In this document: positions 12,491-21,631 of the stretch, piece after piece | Layout of the letters: each line of letters begins with the position of its first letter | How positions within the stretch are numbered: the first letter of the stretch is position 1 | Assembly (NCBI RefSeq): GCF_002367995.1 | Contig: NZ_AP018207.1 | Span: forward strand, 3,657,083 to 3,721,082 | Length of the DNA: 64,000 nucleotides | DNA from: Calothrix brevissima NIES-22 | Lineage (GTDB): Bacteria; Cyanobacteriota; Cyanobacteriia; Cyanobacteriales; Nostocaceae | Reading direction: 5' to 3' | Translations under genes and position numbers: made by a program | The notes under the pieces: model-generated | The model's database searches: none | Told to the model about the DNA's origin: nothing | Seen by the model: the letters and a program-made list of their open reading frames with translations, nothing else

Positions 12491-12583
12491 TTTCCTTCGG
12501 GAAGTTAAGCAACTTAATTTGCCTTCGGGGTTAAGTAACTTTATTTCCCTGCGGCATTAAGTAACTTTATTTCCCTGCGGGAA
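12491..12583 (+). repeat. Degenerate tandem repeat between b' and b genes
   Basis: Three to four copies of a roughly 27-base unit, TTAAGTAACTTTATTTCCCT plus GCGG, occur in a row. Each has a CCTGCGG or CCTTCGG core. It lies inside the transcribed operon, so it ends up in the mRNA. Confidence 0.7.
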
Positions 12584-12617
12584 AATACAACGTATTAGCA
12601 AGCAGCGCACTTGGTAG

Positions 12618-13175
12618 ATGGGTAACATGGGCACATTCTTATTACTTGCCACAGAACACTCTGAATTAGCAGAAGGCGCAGCAGAAGGTGGTTTCGGTCT
12701 AAACCTAGACATACTAGAAACCAATCTCATTAACCTAGCGATTCTGATTGGCATATTATTCTACTTCGGACGTAAAGTTTTAAGCAATATCCTGAACGAG
12801 CGACGGTCAAAGATTGAAACCGCAGTTCGGGAAGCAGAAAAACGCCAAAAAGAGGCACAAACAGCTTTATCTCAGGCGCAAGAGCAGTTAACTCAAGCTC
12901 AGGCAGAAGCACAACGCATCCGCCAAGCTGCCGAAGAAAGCGCTCAAGCTGCGAAAGACGCTGTATTGGCAAAAGCAGCACAAGATGTGGAACGCTTAAA
13001 ACAAACAGCAGCAGCAGATTTGAATACAGAAAGAGAGCGAGCGCTAACCGAATTACGGCAGCGTGTAGCTGCATTGGCATTGCAAAAAGTCGAGTCAGAA
13101 CTGCGGGCTGGTATTGCTGACGATGTTCAACAAACAATAATTGACCGCAGTATCGCGCAGGTGGGAGGACGCTGA
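12618..13175 (+). CDS. atpF: F0F1 ATP synthase subunit b
   Basis: This 185-residue stator subunit has one membrane helix ([17 protein letters not shown]) near residues 38-56, preceded by a longer N-terminus than b', and a coiled coil rich in Ala, Gln and Glu. Its last base overlaps the first base of the delta gene (TGATG at 13173-13177), so translation of the two is coupled. Confidence 0.96.
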   Translation: MGNMGTFLLLATEHSELAEGAAEGGFGLNLDILETNLINLAILIGILFYFGRKVLSNILNERRSKIETAVREAEKRQKEAQTALSQAQEQLTQAQAEAQRIRQAAEESAQAAKDAVLAKAAQDVERLKQTAAADLNTERERALTELRQRVAALALQKVESELRAGIADDVQQTIIDRSIAQVGGR

Positions 13176-13729
13176 TGAAAAGTAATGTAGAAACAGCCGA
13201 AGTCGCCCAACCTTACGCCCAGGCTTTGATGTCAATTGCTAAATCCCAGAATCTGACAGAAGAATTTGGTGAAGATGCGCGGGCTTTGTTGAATTTGTTG
13301 AAAAATTCAGCACCACTGCAAAACTTAATTGACAACCCGTTTATTAAGCCGGATCAGAAAAAAGCAGTCATTACTCAAATCTTGGGTGATGGCGCAAATC
13401 CCTACTTACGCAAATTTTTGCAGCTGCTAGTAGACAAGCGGCGGATTTTCTTCTTGGAGCAGATTTTACAGCAGTATTTAACGTTGTTGCGCGAGCTGAA
13501 TCAAACCGTATTAGCGGAAGTAACTTCAGCCGTTCCCCTCACAGAAGCTCAACAACAAGCTGTAAAAGAAAAGGTTCTTTCCATCACTAATGCTCGCCAA
13601 GTAGAACTGGAAATCAACACCGACCGCGACTTAATTGGTGGTTTGATCATTAAAGTCGGCTCGCAGGTAATTGACGCTAGTTTACGAGGTCAGTTGCGCC
13701 GCCTTTCTTTGCGCTTAAGCAGTTCATAG
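13175..13729 (+). CDS. atpH: F0F1 ATP synthase subunit delta
   Basis: This soluble 184-residue subunit links the top of F1 to the b/b' stalk. The N-terminal six-helix domain begins VAQPYAQALMSIAKSQN and the C-terminal signature is DLIGGLIIKVGSQVIDASLRG. It overlaps the subunit b gene by one base. In cyanobacteria the gene is usually called atpD. Confidence 0.97.
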   Translation: MKSNVETAEVAQPYAQALMSIAKSQNLTEEFGEDARALLNLLKNSAPLQNLIDNPFIKPDQKKAVITQILGDGANPYLRKFLQLLVDKRRIFFLEQILQQYLTLLRELNQTVLAEVTSAVPLTEAQQQAVKEKVLSITNARQVELEINTDRDLIGGLIIKVGSQVIDASLRGQLRRLSLRLSSS

Positions 13730-13791
13730 AAATTCAGTAGTTTCGGTGAACCGATTACTCTGTTCCGTCTCCCAAAAAAAAAGTTAGACAC

Positions 13792-15312
13792 ATGAGCATT
13801 TCAATCAGACCTGACGAAATTAGTAGCATTATTCAACAGCAAATCGAGCAATACGACCAAGATGTCAAAGTTGCTAACGTCGGTACCGTGCTGCAAGTCG
13901 GTGACGGTATTGCCCGGATCTATGGTCTGGAAAAGGCTATGGCTGGGGAGCTATTAGAATTTGAAGACGGTACAGTTGGCATCGCCCAAAACTTAGAAGA
14001 AGACAACGTGGGTGCGGTGTTAATGGGTGAAGGTCGGGAAATTCAAGAAGGTAGCTCTGTTACCGCTACTGGCAGAATTGCCCAAGTACCCGTAGGGGAA
14101 GCCTTGATTGGACGAGTGGTTGACGCCTTAGGTCGTCCTATCGATGGTAAGGGAGATATCAAGTCTTCAGAAAGCCGTTTGATTGAATCTCCTGCGCCTG
14201 GTATTATTGCTCGTCGTTCTGTACACGAACCGATGCAAACCGGGATTACAGCTATCGACTCCATGATTCCCATTGGTCGTGGTCAGCGCGAGTTAATCAT
14301 TGGTGACCGTCAAACTGGAAAAACAGCGATCGCAATTGACACAATCATCAACCAAAAAGGTGAAGATGTAGTTTGTGTATACGTTGCTGTTGGTCAAAAA
14401 GCTTCCACCGTCGCTAACGTTGTTCAAACACTGCAAGACAAAGGCGCAATGGACTACACCGTAGTCGTCGCCGCTAACGCCAGTGACCCTGCAACCCTAC
14501 AATTCCTCGCTCCCTACACCGGAGCCACCATTGCTGAGTACTTCATGTACAGAGGCAAAGCTACTCTCGTAATTTACGACGACCTTTCCAAGCAAGCCCA
14601 AGCTTATCGCCAAATGTCCTTGCTGCTACGTCGTCCACCAGGACGGGAAGCTTACCCCGGAGACGTATTCTACATTCACTCTCGCTTGTTAGAAAGAGCA
14701 GCGAAACTGAGTGATGAATTGGGTAAAGGTAGCATGACCGCTCTACCCATCATCGAAACCCAAGCAGGTGACGTATCCGCATACATTCCCACCAACGTAA
14801 TTTCGATTACCGACGGTCAGATATTCTTATCTTCTGACTTGTTTAACGCTGGTATCCGTCCGGCTGTAAACCCCGGTATCTCTGTATCCCGTGTAGGTTC
14901 GGCAGCACAAACCAAGGCAATGAAAAAAGTTGCCGGTAAGATTAAATTGGAACTAGCACAATTTGACGACCTGCAAGCCTTCGCGCAATTTGCTTCTGAC
15001 TTAGATAAAGCTACTCAAGACCAGTTAGCACGTGGTCAGCGCTTACGGGAACTCCTGAAGCAGCCCCAAAATGACCCCCTGTCTGTATACGAGCAAGTAG
15101 CAGTTCTCTATGCGGGTATCAACGGTTATTTAGATGATATCCCAGTAGAAAAAGTTACCAGCTTTACCAGAGGTCTCCGCGATTACTTAAAGACAGGCAA
15201 ACCTCAGTACGCTGAAGCAGTGAAATCTTCCAAAGCACTGGGTGACTCTGAAGAAGCTGCTTTGAAGGAAGCACTAACCGAATTCAAAAAGACCTTCAAG
15301 GCGACAGTGTAA
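13792..15312 (+). CDS. atpA: F0F1 ATP synthase subunit alpha
   Basis: This 506-residue non-catalytic nucleotide-binding subunit of F1 has the Walker A motif [11 protein letters not shown] near residue 170, the [20 protein letters not shown] stretch and the signature [11 protein letters not shown]. Length and ends match the family. The gene for its partner beta is not in this operon, as usual in cyanobacteria, where atpB-atpE (beta, epsilon) lie elsewhere. Confidence 0.98.
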   Translation: MSISIRPDEISSIIQQQIEQYDQDVKVANVGTVLQVGDGIARIYGLEKAMAGELLEFEDGTVGIAQNLEEDNVGAVLMGEGREIQEGSSVTATGRIAQVPVGEALIGRVVDALGRPIDGKGDIKSSESRLIESPAPGIIARRSVHEPMQTGITAIDSMIPIGRGQRELIIGDRQTGKTAIAIDTIINQKGEDVVCVYVAVGQKASTVANVVQTLQDKGAMDYTVVVAANASDPATLQFLAPYTGATIAEYFMYRGKATLVIYDDLSKQAQAYRQMSLLLRRPPGREAYPGDVFYIHSRLLERAAKLSDELGKGSMTALPIIETQAGDVSAYIPTNVISITDGQIFLSSDLFNAGIRPAVNPGISVSRVGSAAQTKAMKKVAGKIKLELAQFDDLQAFAQFASDLDKATQDQLARGQRLRELLKQPQNDPLSVYEQVAVLYAGINGYLDDIPVEKVTSFTRGLRDYLKTGKPQYAEAVKSSKALGDSEEAALKEALTEFKKTFKATV

Positions 15313-15316
15313 CTAG

Positions 15317-15397
15317 TCATTGGTCAACGGTCAAGAGTCAACAGTCAACCAACTCTGGACTCTTGACTTTGGACTATTGACTATTGACTATTGATTC
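15317..15397 (+). repeat. Heptanucleotide repeat array between alpha and gamma genes
   Basis: Degenerate units of GGTCAAC/AGTCAAC on one side and GACTATT/GACTTTG on the other form an imperfect inverted pair, so the array could fold as a stem within the operon mRNA. Confidence 0.7.
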
Positions 15398-15411
15398 AGA
15401 AACTCAAAAAT

Positions 15412-16359
15412 ATGCCTAATCTTAAAGCAATACGCGATCGCATTCAGTCGGTCAAAAACACCAAAAAAATCACAGAAGCTATGCGGCTGGTAGCGGCGGC
15501 GAGAGTACGCCGGGCGCAAGAGCAAGTATTAGCTACCCGTCCTTTTGCGGATAAACTAGCGCAAGTTTTATACGGTCTGCAAACCCGGCTGCGGTTTGAA
15601 GAAGCCAACTTACCTCTGTTAAAAAAGCGGGAAGTAAAAACAGTAGGGCTGTTGGTTATCGCAGGCGATCGCGGTTTGTGTGGCGGTTACAATAGTAACG
15701 TCATCCGTCGCGCTGAAAACCGTGTGAAGGAACTGCAAGCCGAAGGTATAGATTACAAATTTGTGTTGGTAGGACGCAAGTCAATCCAATACTTCCAACG
15801 TCGTAATCAACCTATTGATGCTACTTACAGCGGCCTAGAACAAATTCCTACCGCAGCCGAAGCTAACAAAATCGCTGACGAGTTGTTGTCTTTGTTCTTG
15901 TCGGAAAGTGTAGACCGCATCGAATTAATCTACACCCGATTTGTCTCCTTGGTTAGTTCTCGTCCAGTTGTCCAAACCTTGCTACCTTTAGATGCTCAAG
16001 GTTTAGAAGCAGCAGATGACGAAATCTTCCGCTTGACAACCCGTGGCGGTCAATTTCAAGTAGAACGCCAAAAAGTTACTACTGAAGTTCGTCCTTTGTC
16101 TCGCGATATGATTTTTGAACAAGATCCAGTACAAATTCTGGATTCTTTGTTGCCTTTATATCTTAGCAACCAGCTATTACGGGCGTTGCAAGAATCAGCA
16201 GCTAGCGAACTAGCAGCACGGATGACGGCGATGAACAACGCCAGCGATAACGCCGGTGAATTGATCAGAACCCTATCTTTGTCTTACAACAAAGCTCGAC
16301 AAGCTGCAATTACCCAAGAACTTCTAGAAGTTGTGGGTGGTGCGGAAGCGTTAACTTAG
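15412..16359 (+). CDS. atpG: F0F1 ATP synthase subunit gamma
   Basis: This 315-residue central stalk subunit starts at ATG 15412 ([20 protein letters not shown]); a TTG 21 bases upstream is in frame but less likely. Conserved blocks are [19 protein letters not shown] at the N-terminus and [14 protein letters not shown] ... [13 protein letters not shown] at the C-terminus. It is 79 bases downstream of the alpha stop codon and is the last gene of the operon (atpC in cyanobacterial naming). Confidence 0.97.
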   Translation: MPNLKAIRDRIQSVKNTKKITEAMRLVAAARVRRAQEQVLATRPFADKLAQVLYGLQTRLRFEEANLPLLKKREVKTVGLLVIAGDRGLCGGYNSNVIRRAENRVKELQAEGIDYKFVLVGRKSIQYFQRRNQPIDATYSGLEQIPTAAEANKIADELLSLFLSESVDRIELIYTRFVSLVSSRPVVQTLLPLDAQGLEAADDEIFRLTTRGGQFQVERQKVTTEVRPLSRDMIFEQDPVQILDSLLPLYLSNQLLRALQESAASELAARMTAMNNASDNAGELIRTLSLSYNKARQAAITQELLEVVGGAEALT

Positions 16360-16385
16360 GATTAAGTTAATTGCTATCTATAATT

Positions 16386-16433
16386 AATAGCTAATTGCTG
16401 GTAACTTTCAAACCAGCGATTAGCTATTTTAGT
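16386..16433 (+). terminator. Strong terminator of the atp operon
   Basis: AATAGCTAATTGCTGGT pairs with ACCAGCGATTAGCTATT with a single mismatch, a 9-base loop, and a T-rich tail (TTAGTTTT). Confidence 0.85.
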
Positions 16434-16599
16434 TTTACAGATTTTTTAACAAAGGCATGTAATGAAGTTTGTTATCGCTTTGACGCAACAAAGCTAAACA
16501 AAGAAGATTATGACATAACCACAAATAGCATATACTAATTAGCATGTGTGATTATGCATTTTAGATATTAAGTGTAATCCCCTTAAAGGGAGGTCAAAG

Positions 16600-17511
16600 A
16601 TGTCAGGGAAGCAACCTTTGGTAATTGACTACGTTGATTGGCCGAAGTTGATGCCAAGTCCGCCCCTGCTAAGCAGTTTTCAATCGGGTTGGAGTGGCAT
16701 TCATTTGACTCATTTTTGCCAACCATTGATGGATATGCCTGAAGTATCCACCCCTCAGCACATCATCTTGATTCCAATTGGGCATCACGCAGTTGATTTT
16801 GAATTTGTTGGAGAAGGATGTCTACGGACAGTTTCTTATCGAGAAAGAGACTATGCAAGTGGCTGTATTGAAGTCGTCCCTGCTGATTTACCTTTTAAAG
16901 TCCGTTCTATTTCGACTGTGCAAACAATGGAATGGCTTCACTGCTATATAGAGCCTAGATTTCTGGCTCAGATTGCCCATGAATCTGTGAACCCAGATCG
17001 CGTCGAAGTTTTGCTGACACCGAAAAAAGCTGATTTATTAATCCACCAGATTGGTCTAGCACTTAAGTCAAGTTTAGAATTAGATGGGGTTGGCAGTCGT
17101 TTCTACGCCGATTCAATGGCTACCGCACTTTCGGCTCATCTGCTACGCCATTACTCCACCCGCAACCATCAATTTCGAGAATATAAAGATGGGTTGTCTA
17201 GACAAAAGCTCAGGCAAGTTACTGAGTATATCCAAGAGCATTTAGCTGAGAATTTATCCTTGAGTGAAATTGCCAACGAACTTGGCATGAGCCAGTACTA
17301 CTTCTGCCACCTCTTCAAGCGCTCAACTGGAATTTCACCCCATCAATACTTAATTCGCCAACGAATAGAACAAGCAAAGCATTTGCTTAGACAGCCAGGA
17401 AGAACCATTACATCAGTAGCACTAGATTGCGGCTTTGCAAATCAGAGCCATTTTGCCAAGTATTTTCGTCAATACACAGGGATGAACCCGAAACAATTTC
17501 GTAAGTCATAG
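16600..17511 (+). CDS. AraC-family transcriptional regulator
   Basis: The last 100 residues are a canonical AraC double helix-turn-helix: LSLSEIANELGMSQYYFCHL (first HTH) and TITSVALDCGFANQSHFAKY (second HTH), ending FRQYTGMNPKQFRKS. The N-terminal 190 residues are the effector or dimer region and are not recognisable. The ATG at 16600 has a good ribosome site (GGGAGGT). Fragments of the 3' end of a close relative of this gene recur at 18311 and 20369, each followed by an exported-protein gene. The target is unknown; the nearby exported genes are candidates only by position. Confidence 0.93.
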   Translation: MSGKQPLVIDYVDWPKLMPSPPLLSSFQSGWSGIHLTHFCQPLMDMPEVSTPQHIILIPIGHHAVDFEFVGEGCLRTVSYRERDYASGCIEVVPADLPFKVRSISTVQTMEWLHCYIEPRFLAQIAHESVNPDRVEVLLTPKKADLLIHQIGLALKSSLELDGVGSRFYADSMATALSAHLLRHYSTRNHQFREYKDGLSRQKLRQVTEYIQEHLAENLSLSEIANELGMSQYYFCHLFKRSTGISPHQYLIRQRIEQAKHLLRQPGRTITSVALDCGFANQSHFAKYFRQYTGMNPKQFRKS

Positions 17512-17558
17512 CAAGATACTTTATTAGAGCATCTTCCTGTAAATAGACTACACTGTAG

Positions 17559-17579
17559 GGGCACAGCACTGCTGTGCCC
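17559..17579. repeat. Short palindrome GGGCACAGCA/TGCTGTGCCC
   Basis: This dispersed palindrome sits at the 3' end of the araC gene and resembles GGGCATGGCACTGCCATGCC at 63912-63931, suggesting one repeat family with drifting sequence. Confidence 0.6.
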
Positions 17580-17620
17580 TGAGGATAGGTGTGGTTCAAA
17601 TAGATGAAAACCACTGTAAT

Positions 17621-17967
17621 TTATTCATCGTCATCATCTAATAATTGTTCGGGATGACGTAACCTTTCTTGTGAACTATGACGAACTCGATGAATGCGAA
17701 CAATTCCTCTGTCTTCTTCTGAAGTCTCACTAACAGTAAACAAAATGCGAAATTGCTGTTTGTATAGTAGCTGCCTTACTTCTATGCCCATATACTCACT
17801 TTCTGGTGACATGGGCAACGGTTAGGGAATTTTTCCAATGTCAGCATAATTTCGTAGCATTCTCTAACCCATCGATGGGCTGTATCTACAGAATACTCCC
17901 GCATCCAGAGAAATATTTGTTCGATATCAGCGATCGCAGTCGGTGAAATTTCAACTTTGTATGTCAT
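17621..17967 (-). pseudogene. ParE/RelE-family toxin gene with a single-base frameshift
   Basis: Two overlapping frames together make one complete RelE/ParE toxin of about 115 residues. Frame one (from 17967) gives MTYKVEISPTAIADIEQIF through KFPNRCP, and frame two continues MSPESEYMGIEVRQLLYKQQ through IVRIHRVRHSSQERL to LLDDDDE. The switch falls in CGTTGCCCATG near 17812: a fourth C there would restore one frame. It overlaps the antitoxin gene by 17 bases, the usual toxin-antitoxin layout. It could be a real mutation or a sequence error. Confidence 0.8.
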
Positions 17968-18241
17968 ATTTTGTTCGCAGCTGCTTGAATGCTTCGTCTA
18001 GGGGGATACCTAAACCAAGCTCAAATTCCTCAAGACTTTTGCGAATTCCTGCACTTGTCTCTAACAGTTCTAGCCTGTCTAGCAATTCCTGATAGCTTTG
18101 GGCATCTTGAACAACTACAGACGCTTTCCCGTTAACAGTAAGGATAATAGGTTCTTTAGTTCCCCTAAGCTTTTCCAAAAAGGCTTTAGCACTCCGTTGA
18201 AATTCTGACAGTGGGTAAATGTTACGCAGGCTAAGAGTCAT
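17951..18241 (-). CDS. Type II antitoxin, Phd/YefM family
   Basis: This 96-residue protein begins MTLSLRNIYPLSEFQRSAKAF and has EPIILTVNGKASVVVQDAQS, the N-terminal DNA-binding fold of Phd/YefM antitoxins. The variable C-terminal tail (FELGLGIPLDEAFKQL) would bind and neutralise the toxin. It overlaps the start of the ParE/RelE gene and probably represses its own operon. As the toxin is frameshifted, this antitoxin may be without a partner. Confidence 0.9.
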   Translation of the reverse strand: MTLSLRNIYPLSEFQRSAKAFLEKLRGTKEPIILTVNGKASVVVQDAQSYQELLDRLELLETSAGIRKSLEEFELGLGIPLDEAFKQLRTKYDIQS

Positions 18242-18310
18242 CTTTTCAAATAATTAACAGATAATTTTATGTTAATTACTTGTAGCCATGTTGTCAAAGT
18301 CAATTTTTTG

Positions 18311-18485
18311 CATACTACAACGCTTAATTCAACAACGAGTAGAACAGGCAAAACATTTGCTCAAGGGATGCGAATAAACTGTTACAGCGATCGCATTGGA
18401 GTGTGGCTTTGCAAATTAGAGCCATTTTGCTAAGTGCTTTCGCTAATACACAAGAATGAAATCGAAACAATTTTGCAATTTATAG
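18311..18485 (+). pseudogene. Fragment of an AraC-regulator 3' end (copy 1)
   Basis: The DNA encodes LIQQRVEQAKHLLKGCE*, then TVTAIALECGFAN*SHFAKCF, which matches the second HTH of the intact araC gene with at least three stop codons. Only the last 58 or so codons exist, with nothing upstream. From 18377 to about 18555 the DNA is a direct repeat of 20369-20548. Confidence 0.85.
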
Positions 18486-18587
18486 CAAGATTTTGTTCTA
18501 AATCGCAAGAATATGTGCGATTTAATCGAAGAAATTATCTAAATTGAGGTTAATGAACAAAATCAGCAAATTCAAGGAGATATTACG

Positions 18588-18935
18588 ATCAGACGTACTT
18601 TACTTGGTGTTTCGATACTAACTATATCTGCTACTGCTATCGGCTCTACCCTAATTAGCTATCAGGATAAAACTCAGGCTCAGTATCCACCACAACTTTC
18701 TGACTGGGGCTTAATTAATGTTATTGGTGCATACCAGGACAGTATGTCTGTATACCATAGCGCTCCGCTCGTCAATCCTGCTGGCTGCTCAGTCACTAAT
18801 GCTGGTTATGAGACAGATCAAAGCCTAATTCACACAATTCTCTTGAACGCATTGATGAATAAGAAGGAAGTTCAATTACTCATTGAGAACTGTGTTAATG
18901 ATAAGCCAAAGATTATTGCAGTTAATATTCGCTGA
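18588..18935 (+). CDS. Small exported hypothetical protein with a non-standard (ATC) start
   Basis: The frame gives (I/M)RRTLLGVSILTISATAIG ... TQAQ|YPPQLSDWG, a textbook signal peptide and cleavage site, then a mature part of about 83 residues with two cysteines (PAGCSVTN, IENCVND). No ATG, GTG or TTG lies in frame before the signal peptide. A strong AAGGAG (18574-18579) is spaced 8 bases from an ATC at 18588, exactly where ATG is expected. The only standard in-frame start, ATG 18744, would remove the whole signal peptide. Either ATC is used weakly or an ATG mutated. Function unknown. Confidence 0.55.
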   Translation: MRRTLLGVSILTISATAIGSTLISYQDKTQAQYPPQLSDWGLINVIGAYQDSMSVYHSAPLVNPAGCSVTNAGYETDQSLIHTILLNALMNKKEVQLLIENCVNDKPKIIAVNIR

Positions 18936-19003
18936 TGAGCAAGATCAATAAGGTTTTACAGTAGGTTGCGACTCATAAATATGTCACAAGTGAGGTTAAT
19001 ATT

Positions 19004-20344
19004 ATGGCTCGTAGTTCTTACACTCTTGTAGAAATTACAAATACTGAGGATAACTTTAATTCATTTTCGTTCGATGATACCCTCAATGCGCCTTCGATAA
19101 ATAATAATGGGCTAGTGGTTTGGTCAGCCTCATTGGATAACGGCGGTTTGGGTATTTTCTCTCGTTCCTCAACAGGTTCTTTGCAAACAATTGCATCGAC
19201 TGACTTAGGTTTCTCAAAGTTTGGATTTCCCTCAATCAACGATAGTGGTAAGGTTGTATTCCAGGCCAAGACAGGAGATCAATCCGGCATCTACCTTGGA
19301 TATCCCTTTGCTCGTCCCACTGTGGTGGCTTCAACAGGACAGGCGATCGCTCTAACCGATGGTAAGGGGCATAAAAAAGTTGAAAAATTTACCAGTTTTG
19401 GGGAAGATCCAGCGATTAATAATAGGGGTCGGGTGGCCTTTAAAGCGCAGCTGACTCTGACTGGCGACAGCAATTCTGTTACAGGTAGTAATTCTGGCAT
19501 ATTTGTTGGAAACGATCGCGGAAAGATCGAACCAATTGCAGATACAGTAGGGAAGTTTAATGGCCTTAAATTTGCAGATCTATGGGGAACTCCCTTTGAA
19601 GGAAGTACAACTCCCTCAATTAACAAAAAGGGTGTTACTGTCTTTTGGGGGTTACTAGATCAAAAGTTACCTGAAGGCTCACCCGAATACAGTCAAATTC
19701 CATCTCCGCTATACTCTGGAAACGTTCGGGGAATCTTTGTTTCTGACTTATCAGGGAAGATTAAAACGGTTGCTGATAACACAGGAAAGTATCTCTCTTT
19801 CTCCGGTACACCAGACATAAACAATAAAGGCGATATTCTCTACATTTTTCGGGGAGATAATCTTAATGACTTTGGTACTCCTTATCGAGGAATTAATTTA
19901 TACGAGAATGCTCAAACAACAACTCTTGTTGATAACAACAATCCATATCAAGGTGTGGTTGACAAATTTTATCGGTTTGCAGATGCTGATATTAGCGACA
20001 GCAACAGAATAGCTTTTCGTGCAACATTTGATCCACTGGGAACGCAGAGCGATCCTTTAACTGGAATTTTTACAGGTCAAATTATTGCTGGACAATTAGA
20101 CAATCTCAACAAAGTTGTTGCAATTGGAGACACACTCCCATTTGGGGACACAAGGAAAACAGTTCTCGACCTGGCCTTTTTCAACAACGAAGGCTTGAAC
20201 AACAAAGGTCAAATTACCTTTACGGCTGAATTCACTGATGGGACTCAAGGTATTTATCTGGCCGATCCTTCATATAGTTTACTAACCCCTTTCCCTGAAG
20301 TCTTCAGTCTCGCCGGATCTGCGTCCAACTACTCCGAAGTCTGA
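19004..20344 (+). CDS. Repeat protein with NxxGxxxF-type tandem repeats (DUF7453-like)
   Basis: This 446-residue protein is built from at least seven repeats with the pattern (S/A/D)INxxGxVxFxA: SINNNGLVVWSA, SINDSGKVVFQA, AINNRGRVAFKA, SINKKGVTVFWG, DINNKGDILYIF, DISDSNRIAFRA and LNNKGQITFTA. Spacing of 50-70 residues suggests a beta-propeller. I see no N-terminal signal peptide and no C-terminal anchor, which is unusual because family members are often exported. The gene lies between two copies of the AraC-fragment repeat, so it may have arrived with the duplication. Function unknown. Confidence 0.75.
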   Translation: MARSSYTLVEITNTEDNFNSFSFDDTLNAPSINNNGLVVWSASLDNGGLGIFSRSSTGSLQTIASTDLGFSKFGFPSINDSGKVVFQAKTGDQSGIYLGYPFARPTVVASTGQAIALTDGKGHKKVEKFTSFGEDPAINNRGRVAFKAQLTLTGDSNSVTGSNSGIFVGNDRGKIEPIADTVGKFNGLKFADLWGTPFEGSTTPSINKKGVTVFWGLLDQKLPEGSPEYSQIPSPLYSGNVRGIFVSDLSGKIKTVADNTGKYLSFSGTPDINNKGDILYIFRGDNLNDFGTPYRGINLYENAQTTTLVDNNNPYQGVVDKFYRFADADISDSNRIAFRATFDPLGTQSDPLTGIFTGQIIAGQLDNLNKVVAIGDTLPFGDTRKTVLDLAFFNNEGLNNKGQITFTAEFTDGTQGIYLADPSYSLLTPFPEVFSLAGSASNYSEV

Positions 20345-20368
20345 GCCTTTGTCTCCACTAATTTTTCT

Positions 20369-20478
20369 AACTGTTACAGCGATCGCACTCTAAGTGCAGC
20401 TTTGCAAATCAGAGCCATTTTGCTAAGTGCTTTCGCTAATACACAGAGATGAGCACGAAACAATTTCGCAAGTTATAG
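20369..20478 (+). pseudogene. Fragment of an AraC-regulator 3' end (copy 2)
   Basis: This is a shorter relic of the same AraC second HTH (AALQIRAILLSAFANT in a shifted frame; SHFAKCFR in the correct frame) with the end AACAATTTCGCAAGTTATAG like the intact gene. The repeat continues past the old stop codon to about 20548, in parallel with copy 1, showing that a longer segment was duplicated. Confidence 0.8.
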
Positions 20479-20642
20479 CAAGATTTTGCTCAAAATCGCA
20501 AGAATATGTGCGATTTAATTTCAGAAATTTCCTAAAGTGATGCTAATGCTTATATGCACTTAGTAGCTGTTAGTGATACTGATAGTTAACGATCAATTTT
20601 GCTATCAAATTCTTAAATTAATAGGAAATTTAAGGAGACTTT

Positions 20643-21263
20643 ATGCAAGTTAAAAAACTCAGTTTTAGATTATCAGCAATTGCAGTTCTGTCAGTGATTC
20701 CGATTTCAGTTATAACTATGCCGTTAGTGCTGAACCAGTCTGTGTATGCTCAGTCATCTGACATCCACGGAAAAATTTTTGATAAATGGTCGAGCTTGGG
20801 TGGTTCTCGCAGTCCGCTTGGCAATCCTACAACAAATGAATTGCCTGCTGCCAGAGGGGGACGGTACAACGAGTTTCAGTATGGTTTTATTTATTATCAT
20901 CCTGACCCTAAAATAGACGTACACGCTGTCTATGGCAAAATTGGCGAAAAATGGAATCAATTAGGTCGAGAAAATGGCTTAGGTTATCCTATTACCGATG
21001 AGCTTCCTGCGGCTAATGGAGGACGGTACAATGATTTTGAAAACAACGCATCCATCTATTGGCATCCGGATACTGGTGCTTATGCGGTGTATGGTGATAT
21101 CCGAACAAAGTGGGTAAGTATGGGGCGTGAAAAAAGCCGCTTAGGTTATCCTACTTCTGATGAACAACCTGTTGGTTCTGCGGGGCAGCGAGTTACCTAT
21201 TTTCAAGGCGGTGCAATCTACTGGAATTCCGGTTCACGCAAGGTTACTGTTACTTACAATTAA
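20643..21263 (+). CDS. Exported LGFP-repeat protein
   Basis: This 206-residue protein has a signal peptide (LSFRLSAIAVLSVIPIS ... SVYAQ|SSDIHG) and three LGFP repeats: SPLGNPTTNELPA, NGLGYPITDELPA and SRLGYPTSDEQPV, each followed by a GGRYNxF or YFQGGAIYW strand. LGFP repeats occur in cell-wall or surface proteins and are thought to bind envelope components. A good AAGGAG ribosome site is 7 bases before the ATG. It lies after AraC fragment copy 2, mirroring the small exported gene after copy 1. Confidence 0.9.
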   Translation: MQVKKLSFRLSAIAVLSVIPISVITMPLVLNQSVYAQSSDIHGKIFDKWSSLGGSRSPLGNPTTNELPAARGGRYNEFQYGFIYYHPDPKIDVHAVYGKIGEKWNQLGRENGLGYPITDELPAANGGRYNDFENNASIYWHPDTGAYAVYGDIRTKWVSMGREKSRLGYPTSDEQPVGSAGQRVTYFQGGAIYWNSGSRKVTVTYN

Positions 21264-21583
21264 CCCTATTTTATATATCTCAAATTAAGGATTCAGTCCA
21301 GAAAAAAGGTGATCGCTTGTACTTCAAAATGTAGCGACTATCTTAAAAGTCAAGCGATCGCGAAACCTACAGTATCTATTACTTCCCCTGCTTAAATCGT
21401 AGCAATTAAAACATGAGCAGAGCGATCGCATGACAAACAATTCTCCATCGAGAATCTTATAACGAATCCATTAGTTATCGGGTAATGCGGCAACATCTTG
21501 AATTGTTTAGCGAACTCTGCTTGTAGTCTGACTGATGACAGATAAGCTTGGGTAATGAGATTTTAATATTTTTTTGTCATTTT
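21264..21583. other. Intergenic region before ssrA
   Basis: About 320 bases with several GCGATCGC sites and no gene I can support. Confidence 0.5.
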
Positions 21584-21614
21584 TTGACACATTTCCCTAG
21601 TGCCAGGCTATAAT
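21584..21614 (+). promoter_or_regulatory. ssrA: Sigma-70-type promoter of ssrA
   Basis: TTGACA (21584-21589) and TATAAT (21609-21614) are both perfect consensus hexamers with a 19-base spacer, slightly long. The predicted RNA start lies 10-18 bases further on, at the tmRNA 5' end. Confidence 0.8.
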
Positions 21615-21631
21615 ACATATAGCACAAACAC

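Noticed and set aside
17618-18241. Intact two-gene toxin-antitoxin system
   Set aside because: The toxin needs a one-base correction, so it was listed as a pseudogene.
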